Assembly: GCA_025935755.1 (NCBI GenBank)
Contig: JAICUQ010000003.1
Location: forward strand, 1 to 64,000
Direction of reading: 5' to 3'
Source: Chthoniobacterales bacterium
GTDB lineage: Bacteria > Verrucomicrobiota > Verrucomicrobiia > Chthoniobacterales > UBA10450
DNA length: 64,000 bases
The notes beneath the pieces are model-generated. The model did no database searches and was not told the origin of the DNA. It was given only the letters and a program-made list of their open reading frames with translations. The position numbers and the translations under genes were made by a program. Shown here piece after piece: positions 35,821-44,901 of the stretch (its first letter is position 1; each line of letters starts with the position of its first letter).

Positions 35821-37449
35821 TCAGGCCGCGACTTCCAACGTGCGTACTTCGGCAATCCTTCGCACGACTTTGTGGCGCCGGAAGTAATCGATGAGTGCGT
35901 CGCGGGTTTGTACGGGATGCAGCACGCAATTAGCCTCGGGGTTCTCCAGCAACGCGCGCAACTTCATGAAATGATGCCCGCCGCTCCGGGCATCGAAACT
36001 ATTGAAAGCAATCATGTATCGCTTGCCGCGCTCGAGCGGACGTCCATCTGGAAATGTAATTGAGGTAATCCGGGAATCGGATCCCCGGCCCTCCACCTTT
36101 ACCCGAATCCCCAGTAAACTTCGCGGTTCATGACCAGCATACACTTCCTCCATCACGCTTCTTATTTCGTCCGCTGAAAGCGTCGCTGTGACGATCAGGT
36201 TTTCGTATGGAATGACATTCCAGATATCGTTCACCGTGGTTAAGCCCGCGAGAAGTCTACCCTTTTCAGCGAAGACACCGTGCATGACCGCATCGACCAC
36301 CACGCCGCGTTCCGCCAATGTTTCCCTAATCGCGGCGCCGATCAGCTTTTCGATGTCACTGGGCTGACCCCGCGTACCGTGAGCGTGCAACGTTTCCGCC
36401 AGTTCGCCGATCGGTTGCGCCAGCGACCTGTCCGATTCTTCCAGCTGCGATTTTGCTCTGGAAAGCACAACTTGATCGGCCTCAAAGCGATTATCCATCA
36501 GCTCACAGACAGCTTCGCGGCGCAGCAGTTTTTTGGATCGCCGGTCAAAAAGCAGATCGACCCGGCCAACGTGAATTCCAAAGTGGTCCGCCTGGGTAAA
36601 GAGCACGCGATTCGTTAGGCGACTTGGAATAGCCTGATGAGTATGGCCCGCTATGAAAGCTGCGACCTGCGGGAACTCGGAAGTCAACGCCATCACCGTG
36701 TTGGCAAAGTCGTCGCCGCCGGTTCGCGGCTTTAATCCCATGTGACCTGTGAGCACAATCGCGTCCGCGCCGTGCTTATTGGCTTCGGTAATTGCGCGCC
36801 GCACAGGCTCAACCGGATGCTCGAAATTGATTCCAACAGTAAACTCCCGCGGAAGCCAGAACGACATGCCTGGTGTTGTGATTCCGATAATCGCGACTTT
36901 GACTCCGGCAATTTCCCTAACGATAAATGGCTGAACCTTTGCGAAGGGATGTTGGGAATCGGAAAACGAACCGGCTAATTGGCCACCTAATCTGGTATTG
37001 GCACCGAGCACGGCCATTGCTGATTTCTGTAAGGCATTTCGAAACGGCTCGATCCCCCAATCGAATTCGTGATTGCCAATCACCCACGCGTCGTATTTGA
37101 GGTGATTGAAAAGATCGATCATCAGTTCGCCTTTATTTCGAAGGCTAACGTCAGTGCCCTGATAAACGTCGCCGACGTCGATCAGAATCGAATCCGGACT
37201 TTGCGTGCGCCAGCGCCGAAGTTGCGTAACACAACGCGCAAGGCCACCGCGATCAGCGGTCCCGTCGTAGTCAAAGGTAGGCAGAATGTGGCCATGCAAA
37301 TCCGTCGTGTGCAGGATTGAGATACAAATGGTGTCCGGCTCGAGCGCGGCAGCAGCACTGGCCATCGTTGGGAACGCGCCAAGCACTCCCGCGCGGCCGG
37401 CGAGTCTCAGAAAATCACGCCGCGTCCAGGAGCTGTATGGGTGAGACAT
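35821..37449 (-). CDS. Tat-exported 5'-nucleotidase/metallophosphatase (UshA family)
   Basis: The 542-aa product has a twin-arginine signal (WTRRDFLRLAGRAGVLG). The metallophosphatase domain (about 40-330) has HTTDLHGHI, DVGDVYQGTD, GNHEFDWG and GHTH motifs binding two metals. A 5'-nucleotidase C-terminal domain (about 340-520) has NVIPYENLIV and FNSFDARSGGHHFMKL. It should hydrolyse nucleotides or sugar phosphates outside the cytoplasm to scavenge phosphate and nucleosides. Confidence 0.93.
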   Translation of the reverse strand: MSHPYSSWTRRDFLRLAGRAGVLGAFPTMASAAAALEPDTICISILHTTDLHGHILPTFDYDGTADRGGLARCVTQLRRWRTQSPDSILIDVGDVYQGTDVSLRNKGELMIDLFNHLKYDAWVIGNHEFDWGIEPFRNALQKSAMAVLGANTRLGGQLAGSFSDSQHPFAKVQPFIVREIAGVKVAIIGITTPGMSFWLPREFTVGINFEHPVEPVRRAITEANKHGADAIVLTGHMGLKPRTGGDDFANTVMALTSEFPQVAAFIAGHTHQAIPSRLTNRVLFTQADHFGIHVGRVDLLFDRRSKKLLRREAVCELMDNRFEADQVVLSRAKSQLEESDRSLAQPIGELAETLHAHGTRGQPSDIEKLIGAAIRETLAERGVVVDAVMHGVFAEKGRLLAGLTTVNDIWNVIPYENLIVTATLSADEIRSVMEEVYAGHEPRSLLGIRVKVEGRGSDSRITSITFPDGRPLERGKRYMIAFNSFDARSGGHHFMKLRALLENPEANCVLHPVQTRDALIDYFRRHKVVRRIAEVRTLEVAA

Positions 37450-37520
37450 TGCAGGGTGGCCTCTGCCGAGAGGCTAGCTGCAAATGAATCTCTGTTTCAA
37501 TGAAAAAGACGTCGCACGTT

Positions 37521-37727
37521 TCAAGGAACGGCGGCTTCGGCAGCCGCCGAAATCCAGTTTTGCGCTGCGAAGCCAGAGTAGAAGCGGCGCCCACGCCCCT
37601 TTTCATAGAGGCTTGTTCCTTAAATGTAAGCACGGGACGAGGGCGTAGCGTCCACAACGATCGCGCCTCTGAACACCCCGTAGATTTCCGAATCTAAAAT
37701 CGACGGGGGGAAGCCGTCGTTCCTTGA
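37521..37727. repeat. 207-bp element with 18-bp terminal inverted repeats
   Basis: TCAAGGAACGGCGGCTTC at the left and GAAGCCGTCGTTCCTTGA at the right match at 17 of 18 positions. The interior has no credible gene. It fills the gap between the nucleotidase and the FAD oxidase. A similar right-end motif (AAGCCGTCATTCCTTGA) occurs alone at about 15433-15449. Confidence 0.7.
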
Positions 37728-37750
37728 TCGATCCATAACACGGGGTAACG

Positions 37751-39160
37751 GTGTCGGTTACAACTTTTTTTGCCATGCTCAACGAAGATTCCATTGCCGA
37801 ACTAAAACAAAACCTCAGAGGCAGACTCATCCAGCCAGGCGACGCGGATTACGATGAAGCGCGCACCGTCTACAACGCGATGATCCACAAGAAACCGCGG
37901 GTGATCGCGCGCTGTGCAGACGTCGCTGACGTGATCCGTTGCGTAAATTTCGGCCGCGAAAACAATCTACTTGTCTCGATCCGCGGCGGCGGACACAACG
38001 CCGGCGGTTTGGGAATTTGCGATGACGGACTGGTGATCGATCTCGCTTCGATCAAATACACGCGAGTCGATCCCGAAGCTCGCACCGTCACCGTCGGTGG
38101 GGGATGCGTGTGGGGCGACGTCGATCATGCAACGCACGCCTTCGGACTGGCTACTCCGAGCGGCATCATCTCCACCACTGGCGTGGGTGGGCTAACCCTC
38201 GGCGGCGGAGTCGGTCATCTCACACGTAAATGCGGGTTGAGCATCGATAATTTGCTCTCGGCTGATGTGGTGTTAGCCAGCGGCAATTTTGTCAAAGCCC
38301 ATGCCGGTGAAAATCCGGATCTATTCTGGGCGCTGCGCGGCGGCGGCGGCAATTTCGGGATCGTCACATCGTTTACATTCAAATTGCATCCGATCGATAC
38401 CCTCTATGCCGGGCCCATGCTCTACGAACTGAGCGGGGCTGCCGACGTGATGAAATGGTACCGCAATCAGATTCCGTCAGCGCCCGATGATCTGAATGGT
38501 TTTTTCGCTTTTCTCACCGTTCCGCCAGCTCCGCCGTTCCCCGAACATCTGCACACGAAAAAAATGTGCGGTGTCGTATGGGCATATGCCGGACCACTGG
38601 ACAAAGCGGAAGAGACATTCGCGCCCATCCGGGCTTTCAAGAAGCCCGCGCTGGATTTTGTAGGACCACTGCCGCAGCCCGCGTTGCAAAGCATGTTCGA
38701 CGCGCTTTATCCTCCCGGACTCCAATGGTACTGGCGTGCGAATTTTGTAAATGACTTAAGCGACGACGCGATCGCGCAGCACATTCGTTTTGGTGAAGCA
38801 CTGCCAACAATGCATTCCACCATGCATATGTATCCGATCAACGGCGCCGCCGCTCGTGTAGGCAAAACCGCTACGGCGTGGAATTATCGCGATGCGATGT
38901 GGGCGCAGGTCATCGTCGGTGTCGATCCTGATCCAGCGAACAATGACAAAATTATTTCCTGGACCAAGAGCTATTACGATGCGGTGCATCCGTTCTCTGC
39001 CGGTGGCGCGTACGTAAACTTCCTCATGGGCGACGAGGGCGAAGAACGCGTGAAGAAGACTTACGGCGGAAATTACGAACGCCTCGTTGCAATCAAAAAG
39101 AAATATGATCCGGATAATTTCTTCCGTGTGAACCAAAACATTAAGCCGGCTGCCGCCTAA
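37751..39160 (+). CDS. FAD-binding oxidoreductase, berberine-bridge-enzyme type
   Basis: The 469-aa product has an FAD-binding PCMH domain (about 50-220; RGGGHNAGG with the His that often binds FAD covalently, TVTVGGGCVWGDVDHAT, GLTLGGGVGHLTRK) and a C-terminal BBE motif (KKYDPDNFFRVNQNI). It probably oxidises a sugar or alcohol using O2. The GTG at 37751 or the ATG at 37775 may be the start; neither has a strong Shine-Dalgarno. Confidence 0.9.
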   Translation: MSVTTFFAMLNEDSIAELKQNLRGRLIQPGDADYDEARTVYNAMIHKKPRVIARCADVADVIRCVNFGRENNLLVSIRGGGHNAGGLGICDDGLVIDLASIKYTRVDPEARTVTVGGGCVWGDVDHATHAFGLATPSGIISTTGVGGLTLGGGVGHLTRKCGLSIDNLLSADVVLASGNFVKAHAGENPDLFWALRGGGGNFGIVTSFTFKLHPIDTLYAGPMLYELSGAADVMKWYRNQIPSAPDDLNGFFAFLTVPPAPPFPEHLHTKKMCGVVWAYAGPLDKAEETFAPIRAFKKPALDFVGPLPQPALQSMFDALYPPGLQWYWRANFVNDLSDDAIAQHIRFGEALPTMHSTMHMYPINGAAARVGKTATAWNYRDAMWAQVIVGVDPDPANNDKIISWTKSYYDAVHPFSAGGAYVNFLMGDEGEERVKKTYGGNYERLVAIKKKYDPDNFFRVNQNIKPAAA

Positions 39161-39162
39161 CC

Positions 39163-39525
39163 ATGAAACCTTTCCTTATTTCTGCAGCTCTGTCTCTCTT
39201 CGCGTCGCTAAATCTGCATGCCACCGAAGCCCTTTTGTTCGAAGGCGGCGGCTACAACATGCAGATCATGGTGGGATACGAAGACAATCCGGTCATTGCC
39301 CAGGTTCTCTTTACGCCTCCCGAAGCCAAAGACTGGGTTGTCCTTCCTCGCGAAAGCCTGCAGATCCAAAAATTCGACATGAAAAAGCGAATTTTGATCA
39401 TGCGATTTTCAAATAAAAACAATGCGGATTTGCCCGCGTCGTTTTCATTTTCCGCCAGGAACAGCAACGCCGTCCTCTCTATCGGCGGCAAACAAATCAA
39501 AAGCGAATTCAATTGGGATATTTAA
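39163..39525 (+). CDS. Small secreted protein of unknown function
   Basis: The 120-aa product has a signal peptide (MKPFLISAALSLFASLNLHA). The mature part is predicted beta-rich with no known motif. It begins 2 bp after the stop of the FAD oxidase and is probably translated from the same transcript. Confidence 0.75.
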   Translation: MKPFLISAALSLFASLNLHATEALLFEGGGYNMQIMVGYEDNPVIAQVLFTPPEAKDWVVLPRESLQIQKFDMKKRILIMRFSNKNNADLPASFSFSARNSNAVLSIGGKQIKSEFNWDI

Positions 39526-39582
39526 TAATGCATTCGGTACCCGCCGAGATGCATCGATCGTATCAGCCCGTGTATTCCTTTC

Positions 39583-39710
39583 ATTAACACCCGGCCGGGT
39601 GTGTTAAACGACCGCGCGACGGAGCCGTCTCAACGGCTTCTCGCCTGCACATCGTTGAAACGATTTGTTTTCTTTCACTCGGTTGCACCGGGCTGAAGCC
39701 CGGTGTTAAT
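39583..39710. repeat. 128-bp inverted-repeat element
   Basis: ATTAACACCCGG and CCCGGTGTTAAT bound the segment (11 of 12 pair). Each end also carries its own small palindrome (CACCCGGCCGGGTG; CCGGGCTGAAGCCCGG). Confidence 0.65.
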
Positions 39711-39751
39711 AAGAGCCGCGTCAAATTCGATACTCTCCGCATTAAAATTTC

Positions 39752-40264
39752 ATGACAGCTGACGAATTGAGATCCCTGCAAGCGCCGCTGAAAGCGCAGT
39801 ATCGCGAGCGGCCCGAGACGGCATTGGTCACGCTGACCGCAGAGGGACGGGTCAACGAAAACATGACCTGCAAAATCGAAACCGGAAAAGCGCGCGTCGA
39901 AGCAGGTCTTCATCCGGCGACCGGTGGCGATGGGCAAAGCGCGTGTTCCGCCGACATGTTGCTCGAAGCTCTAGTAGGTTGTGCCGGTGTCACATTGAGC
40001 GCTGTCGCTACCGCGCTCGGGGTTCCGTTGCGGGACGCCGTAATCCGCGCGGAAGGCGATCTCGATTTTCGGGGCACGCTCGGTGTTTCCAAGGACGTGC
40101 CGGTCGGGTTTAAACAAATTCGACTGCACATTGATCTCGACACCGATGCGACCGAAGATCAGATCGCGACACTTCTGCGCCTGACCGAACGCTACTGCGT
40201 TGTTTATCAAACATTAAGTAAGCCTGCCGAGATCAGCGTTTTGCATCGGGTTGTATCTCGCTAA
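39752..40264 (+). CDS. OsmC-family peroxide reductase-like protein
   Basis: The 170-aa product has both redox Cys motifs: LVGCAGVTL (about 76) and TERYCVVYQTL (about 150). OsmC/Ohr proteins reduce organic hydroperoxides with thiol cofactors. The cyclase fusion gene starts 12 bp downstream, suggesting an operon. Confidence 0.9.
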   Translation: MTADELRSLQAPLKAQYRERPETALVTLTAEGRVNENMTCKIETGKARVEAGLHPATGGDGQSACSADMLLEALVGCAGVTLSAVATALGVPLRDAVIRAEGDLDFRGTLGVSKDVPVGFKQIRLHIDLDTDATEDQIATLLRLTERYCVVYQTLSKPAEISVLHRVVSR

Positions 40265-40275
40265 AATCTGCTGCT

Positions 40276-41112
40276 ATGCCGTTGTACATGGACATTCACA
40301 ATCTCGACGACGGGACAACCGCGGACGACGTAGCCAAAGCGCACGAGAAAGACATGAAGATCCAGGAGAAATATGGGGTCAAGTACAGCAAGTACTGGGT
40401 CAACGAGAGCGGGAAGAAAGTTTTTTGTCTCGCGCACGCGCCAAACGCCGAGGCAGCAGAACGAGTCCATCGTGAAGCGCACGGGATGATGCCTGAAAAG
40501 ATCATCGAAGTTGAGCCTGAGCTCGCGGAAGGAATCCTGGGTAACTTCGAAACGAATGCAGCAGGAGCAGTCGTTCTTCCCAGCGGCGGAGCGGATGCGC
40601 GAGATCCCGGCATCCGAACCATCCTGTTCACCGACGTGGTCAATTCGACAATATTAACTCAATCGTTAGGCGACGAAGTCGCCCTGGCGGTTTTGGGAGT
40701 GCACGACATGATTGTCCGCGACGCGTTATCGGCGTCGGGCGGCCGGGAAATCAAACACACCGGCGACGGCATCATGGCGTCGTTCGTTTCGGCAGCGAGC
40801 GCGGTCCGCTGCGCAATTCAAATCCAACGCCAATTGGACAAGCATGCGCAAGCAAATCCCAAGCGTGCGCTCAAGGTTCGGGTCGGCGCAGCAGTGGGCG
40901 AACCGGTCGAGCAACACAACGATCTGTTTGGATCGACGGTTCAACTCGCCGCCCGCCTCTGCGCGCACGCGCAGCCCGAACAAATTGTCGTCTCCAACGC
41001 AATCGCTGAACTCTGCCTCGGCAAAGGGCTTTTGTTCGAAGATATCGGGGAAGTAACACTGAAAGGTTTCAATTCCCCGGTGCGCGCCCACGTCGCTGCG
41101 TGGCGACAGTGA
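40276..41112 (+). CDS. DUF4242 (SCO4226-like) domain fused to class III nucleotide cyclase
   Basis: The 278-aa protein has an N-terminal domain (about 1-85: MPLYMDIHNLDDGTTADDV ... HREAHGMMPEKIIEVEP) of the SCO4226-like, possibly nickel-binding family. A class III adenylate/guanylate cyclase domain follows (about 110-278). Metal-binding Asp residues are in LFTDVVNST and HTGDGIMASF. In GSTVQLAARL the Arg is kept, but the position where many enzymes have Asn is Gln. It likely makes cAMP in response to a metal or redox cue. A cyclic-nucleotide-binding MscS channel lies at 60855-62360. Confidence 0.88.
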   Translation: MPLYMDIHNLDDGTTADDVAKAHEKDMKIQEKYGVKYSKYWVNESGKKVFCLAHAPNAEAAERVHREAHGMMPEKIIEVEPELAEGILGNFETNAAGAVVLPSGGADARDPGIRTILFTDVVNSTILTQSLGDEVALAVLGVHDMIVRDALSASGGREIKHTGDGIMASFVSAASAVRCAIQIQRQLDKHAQANPKRALKVRVGAAVGEPVEQHNDLFGSTVQLAARLCAHAQPEQIVVSNAIAELCLGKGLLFEDIGEVTLKGFNSPVRAHVAAWRQ

Positions 41113-41408
41113 TGCCGCATCGGATCCGCAAATCGCGTTTCCCTCGATGTTGTTTCTCGCGGGCGTGATATCTCTTGTCACCAGTTTCGGCATCAGCGGT
41201 TGGATGCGATCCCGTGGTTTAGGCATCGCGACCACGAGTTTATCTTTGCCTGGCGCGGTTGCTGTTTTCGTTGCACTCAGGCCGTTCGTATGTCGTGCCT
41301 GCTCGATAACGTCATTTAATCAACGAAAATGGAGGCCCCCGTTTGACTCCTGCCGCTTCGCAATATCTTCTTCGCTTTAATCATTACACGTCAACCATCC
41401 TTTAAATT
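41113..41408. other. Gap without a supportable gene
   Basis: About 296 bp between the cyclase and the DUF2911 gene. An open frame of 77 codons (41147-41380) exists but has unusual composition, no Shine-Dalgarno and no recognisable family. No hairpin terminator was seen. Confidence 0.5.
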
Positions 41409-42311
41409 ATGATCCAATCCTCACGTCTTCGTTTGTCTCTCGCTTTCGCTTTGTTCGCACTTCCGTTTGCAACGGAATCGTTCTTCCTGCCCGGCTCTTT
41501 GCGGGCAGCGGAGGAGAAAAAAATCGAGTTTCCCGCTCCGAGCCAGCACGCGACGGTCAAACAGCGTGTCGGTTTAACCGATGTCGAAATCGATTATTCG
41601 CGGCCGAACAAGAACAATCGCGAGATTTTCGGCGGCCTGGTGCCTTACGGTAAACTCTGGCGAACAGGCGCGAACGCGGTCACGAAAATCACTTTCAGCA
41701 AACCGGTCGCACTCGGCGGCAAGCAGATCCCGGCTGGCGAGTACGCTCTCTTCACGATTCCAACAGCCGACGAGTGGACCATCATCATTTCGAAAGACGC
41801 GAAAGTGCAGAGCGCGGCCGACTACAAGCAGGAGAACGATGCGGCGCGTATCACGGCGAAGCCGGAGCCGAATCCGAACACAGTCGAGACGTTCACCATC
41901 AGCCTGGGCGATGTGAAAGGCGCTTCCGCAACGCTCAATTTTCTTTGGGATAAAACACGTGTCCCGGTAAAGTTGACCACCGATGACGTCGAGCAGGTAA
42001 GCAAGGAACTCGACGCAGCCGTTGCTGCAGGGACTCCGCTCGATCCGCGCACGGCCTATCAAGCCGCATCCTTCTACTACGATAACAACAAAGACATGAA
42101 CCAGGCGGCGAAATGGATCGGCCAAGCGCTGGAGAAGAATCCCAACGCCTACTTCATGTATTACAAGAAAGCGCAGATTGAGGCGAAGCTTGGCAAGAAG
42201 AAAGAAGCGGCAGCGGCGGCACAGAAGGCGATCGATATCTTGAAGAAAGACAAAGCGCCAGACGAGTCCGCAATCAGGAACGCGCAACAGATTGTCGACA
42301 GCTCGAAGTGA
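41409..42311 (+). CDS. Secreted DUF2911 protein with C-terminal TPR-like helices
   Basis: The 300-aa product has a signal peptide (about 1-33), a DUF2911 domain (about 40-180: VKQRVGLTDVEIDYSRPNKN, GGLVPYGKLWRTGANAVT, GEYALFTIP) and TPR-like repeats (about 215-290). Function is unknown for the family. A second copy with the same architecture lies at 43790-44869. Confidence 0.88.
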   Translation: MIQSSRLRLSLAFALFALPFATESFFLPGSLRAAEEKKIEFPAPSQHATVKQRVGLTDVEIDYSRPNKNNREIFGGLVPYGKLWRTGANAVTKITFSKPVALGGKQIPAGEYALFTIPTADEWTIIISKDAKVQSAADYKQENDAARITAKPEPNPNTVETFTISLGDVKGASATLNFLWDKTRVPVKLTTDDVEQVSKELDAAVAAGTPLDPRTAYQAASFYYDNNKDMNQAAKWIGQALEKNPNAYFMYYKKAQIEAKLGKKKEAAAAAQKAIDILKKDKAPDESAIRNAQQIVDSSK

Positions 42312-42380
42312 AGATCGAGGCGTAGGGATTTTCGCGTAAATCAACAACGTTTGGCGCAAGGTAGTCGGGGGCCTGTACAG

Positions 42381-42842
42381 ATGAAGCATCTGCTGCTTTG
42401 TCTACTCTGCGTTGTTGCAAGCCAGAACTTCTGCTACGCGGAGGTGACAAAACTGTCCGCAAACGATCGCAAGATCTTGCAGGATTCCTCGCGCTTTCAT
42501 GAGGTTCATTCCACCGCTGACTTGCCACCGGCGATCGTAGCGCTTTGCGGCGACAAAGTCGCAGAACCTGGCCAGAATTGGAACGCTACTGATGTCGTTA
42601 CCGATCGAACTCTCCCCGCGAAACGGCTTATCTGGGCCGCCATAGGCGGCGATTACTACGTGGTGCATTACGAGCGCGGTGGGATCGCGCACACCTATCA
42701 CGTGTTAGTTGCGAAAATCGCGAAGGACGAGACGAAACCGAAGATAATCTGGCAGGCTATGGGAGGCCCGTTCAAAGACTACTCGGCATTTGTCCAAGCG
42801 TTGCGAAGCGGCAAGCTGGACGATCGTTTGGACTGGCGGTAA
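42381..42842 (+). CDS. Secreted protein of unknown function
   Basis: The 153-aa product, started at 42381, has a signal peptide (MKHLLLCLLCVVASQNFCYA). The mature part has no motif I recognise; GGDYYVVHYERGGIAHTYHV suggests a small beta-sheet domain. It lies 70 bp after the DUF2911 gene in the same direction. Confidence 0.75.
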   Translation: MKHLLLCLLCVVASQNFCYAEVTKLSANDRKILQDSSRFHEVHSTADLPPAIVALCGDKVAEPGQNWNATDVVTDRTLPAKRLIWAAIGGDYYVVHYERGGIAHTYHVLVAKIAKDETKPKIIWQAMGGPFKDYSAFVQALRSGKLDDRLDWR

Positions 42843-43061
42843 GTGACACCGTTATCGTTTGCTGACTGGCGGCACAAGGAAAAGCGGCGCGGGATGCCCC
42901 GACTCCAAAAGCTTCGCGAGACAGGACACGCTTAATTAGAATTTCGCACGAAGTGCTTTGGGAGTGCCCTGCCCGCAGCAGCTTCGCGCAGCGATGCCGG
43001 CGGGCGATGCGTCCTCGCATCGCTTTGTCTTCGCGCAAGCGATCTGTAGATTCCACACAAT

Positions 43062-43439
43062 ATGGAACTCGAAGGTATCGATCACGTAGCCATGGGTGTG
43101 CGCGACGTCGAACGCTCAGCGAAATGGTATATCGATGTGCTCGGATTCGAGCAACTCCACAAAGGGATGTGGAATGGAGTGCCTATTTTTATCGGAAAAG
43201 GAAATACCGCCATCGCCTTGTTCCCAGCAAATCAGGAGCCTAACAAGTCAACGAACCGCGAGATCCGAATGCTTCATCTCGCCTTCCGGGCGGATGGCAA
43301 AAATTTCCACGCGGCGCAACGTGACCTGGAAAAGCACGGAATCAAATTCGAATTCCAGGACCACGAAATCGCGCACTCGATTTACTTCCGCGATCCCGAT
43401 GGCCACCAGCTCGAGATCACGACGTACGACTTGAATTAG
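43062..43439 (+). CDS. VOC-superfamily (glyoxalase/bleomycin-resistance-like) protein
   Basis: The 125-aa product has one paired beta-alpha-beta3 unit: IDHVAMGVRDVERSAKWYIDVLGF and HSIYFRDPDGHQLEITTYDL. His in IDHV and Glu in QLEI are the usual metal ligands. It could act on a thiol adduct or a small aromatic; not determinable. Confidence 0.9.
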   Translation: MELEGIDHVAMGVRDVERSAKWYIDVLGFEQLHKGMWNGVPIFIGKGNTAIALFPANQEPNKSTNREIRMLHLAFRADGKNFHAAQRDLEKHGIKFEFQDHEIAHSIYFRDPDGHQLEITTYDLN

Positions 43440-43446
43440 TATCATT

Positions 43447-43578
43447 TTGTCATGTCGAAAGAAGTCGCTGCAACGAAATGCAAGCGAGGCCAGGATTCCA
43501 AACATCTCTCGAAAATGAGTACTCCGCGCAACGCAGAGAAATTAATGAGAAATTCCTCGACTTAGCTCGACATGACAA
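43447..43578. repeat. 132-bp element with perfect 12-bp terminal inverted repeats
   Basis: TTGTCATGTCGA at 43447 and TCGACATGACAA at 43567 pair perfectly. The interior shares GCTGCAACGAAATGCAAG with the element at 30722-30829. No coding capacity is apparent. Confidence 0.75.
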
Positions 43579-43592
43579 ATTAGTGGAGCGCG

Positions 43593-43692
43593 AGCGTCCC
43601 GCTTGCGCGGCAAGCGATTCGGTTTCGCCTACAAATTCGGCTCGTTCCACAACGCCAACGCAGGCGTTCCTCTATTTTCCTCAGCGGGACGC
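43593..43692. repeat. Adjacent GC-rich inverted repeat
   Basis: GCGTCCCGCTTGCG near 43593 and AGCGGGACGC near 43683 are inverted repeats. It fills the rest of the gap before the second DUF2911 gene. Confidence 0.45.
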
Positions 43693-43789
43693 ACACCGTT
43701 GACCGCGGGCATTCAAATCGGCGGTCCAAACCTCCTTGAATTATCTGGTAGCGGAATATCGAAAATTTGGGAAGTGTAACCGCCACGAT

Positions 43790-44869
43790 ATGAAAACAAT
43801 CACGCTTAAGCCGCTTATTCTGTGTCTGGCTGTCGCCGGCCTTGGGCAAATCGCTTTCGGACAGAGCGATTTGAAGCTGCCTGATGTCAGCCAGGCTGCC
43901 GAGGTCAAACAGCGCATTGCGTTGACGGACATCACGGTCAATTACCATCGCCCATTGGTGAACGGGCGAAAAATCTGGGGCGGCCTTGTTCCTTATGGCA
44001 AGGTCTGGCGCGCAGGCGCGAACGAAAACACCACCATCGAATTCAGCGATCCGGTTTCAGTCGAGGGTAAACCGTTGGATAGAGGAACGTACGGCCTGCA
44101 TATGATTCCGAACCAGGACTCGTGCACGGTGATTTTTTCAAAAACAAACACGGGCTGGGGAAGCTACAGCTACGATCAGAAAGACGACGCGCTGCGTGTC
44201 GCCGTGAAACCGAAACCGCTCGCTCAGCCGGAAGAGGCGCTTGAATTCGAGTTCGAAGATTTGAAACCAACTTCGACGGCGGTCACGCTGAAGTGGGACA
44301 AGGTCGCCATTCCGTTCACTGTGTCCGTGAACGAAGCGGATCAGACGTTGCAAAATATTCGGGCTCAAATGAAAGGCGCAGGCCAGTTTGCCTGGCAAGC
44401 CCCGGACCAGGCAGCGCAGTTTTGTTTAACGAACAAAATCAATCTGGATGAAGCACTGAAGTGGGCCAATCTCTCAATTCAGAACGAGGAACGGTTCGAA
44501 AATCTCAGCACGAAGGCGGATATCCTAAAGGCGCTGAACAAACAGGACGAGGCGAAAGCCACCTGGGACAAGGCGTTGCAGAAAGCCGAAGCACCGCAAC
44601 TCTATACCTACGGCCGACAGCTTCAGAATCAGAAGAAGCCGGCTGAGGCTGCTCAAGCGATCGATATCTTTAAAGAAGTTGCCAAACGCTTTCCGAACGG
44701 AGTTTACGGAGATCTGGCTCAAGCTCGTGTTAAATCCGCGGCTGGTGATTTTACCGGCGCGCTGAATGATGCGAAACAGGCGCAGGCTGCCGCTCCCAGT
44801 GAGGGACAAAAGCAGGCGATCCAAGGCCTCATTGATCGGCTGCAGGCGAAGCAGGACATCAACAAGTAG
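43790..44869 (+). CDS. Second secreted DUF2911 protein with TPR-like C-terminus
   Basis: The 359-aa product, started at 43790 for its signal peptide (MKTITLKPLILCLAVAGLG), has DUF2911 at about 30-170 (VKQRIALTDITVNYHRP, GGLVPYGKVWRAGANENTTI, GTYGLHMIPNQDSCTVIFS) and helical repeats at about 200-355 (NKQDEAKATWDKALQKAEA). It is paralogous to the gene at 41409. Confidence 0.88.
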   Translation: MKTITLKPLILCLAVAGLGQIAFGQSDLKLPDVSQAAEVKQRIALTDITVNYHRPLVNGRKIWGGLVPYGKVWRAGANENTTIEFSDPVSVEGKPLDRGTYGLHMIPNQDSCTVIFSKTNTGWGSYSYDQKDDALRVAVKPKPLAQPEEALEFEFEDLKPTSTAVTLKWDKVAIPFTVSVNEADQTLQNIRAQMKGAGQFAWQAPDQAAQFCLTNKINLDEALKWANLSIQNEERFENLSTKADILKALNKQDEAKATWDKALQKAEAPQLYTYGRQLQNQKKPAEAAQAIDIFKEVAKRFPNGVYGDLAQARVKSAAGDFTGALNDAKQAQAAAPSEGQKQAIQGLIDRLQAKQDINK

Positions 44870-44901
44870 CGGCTATCTTCGATTTTTAGACGATAGCCTC
44901 G

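Noticed and set aside
41147-41380. 77-codon open frame between cyclase and DUF2911 genes
   Set aside because: Poor start context, no family resemblance, unusual composition.
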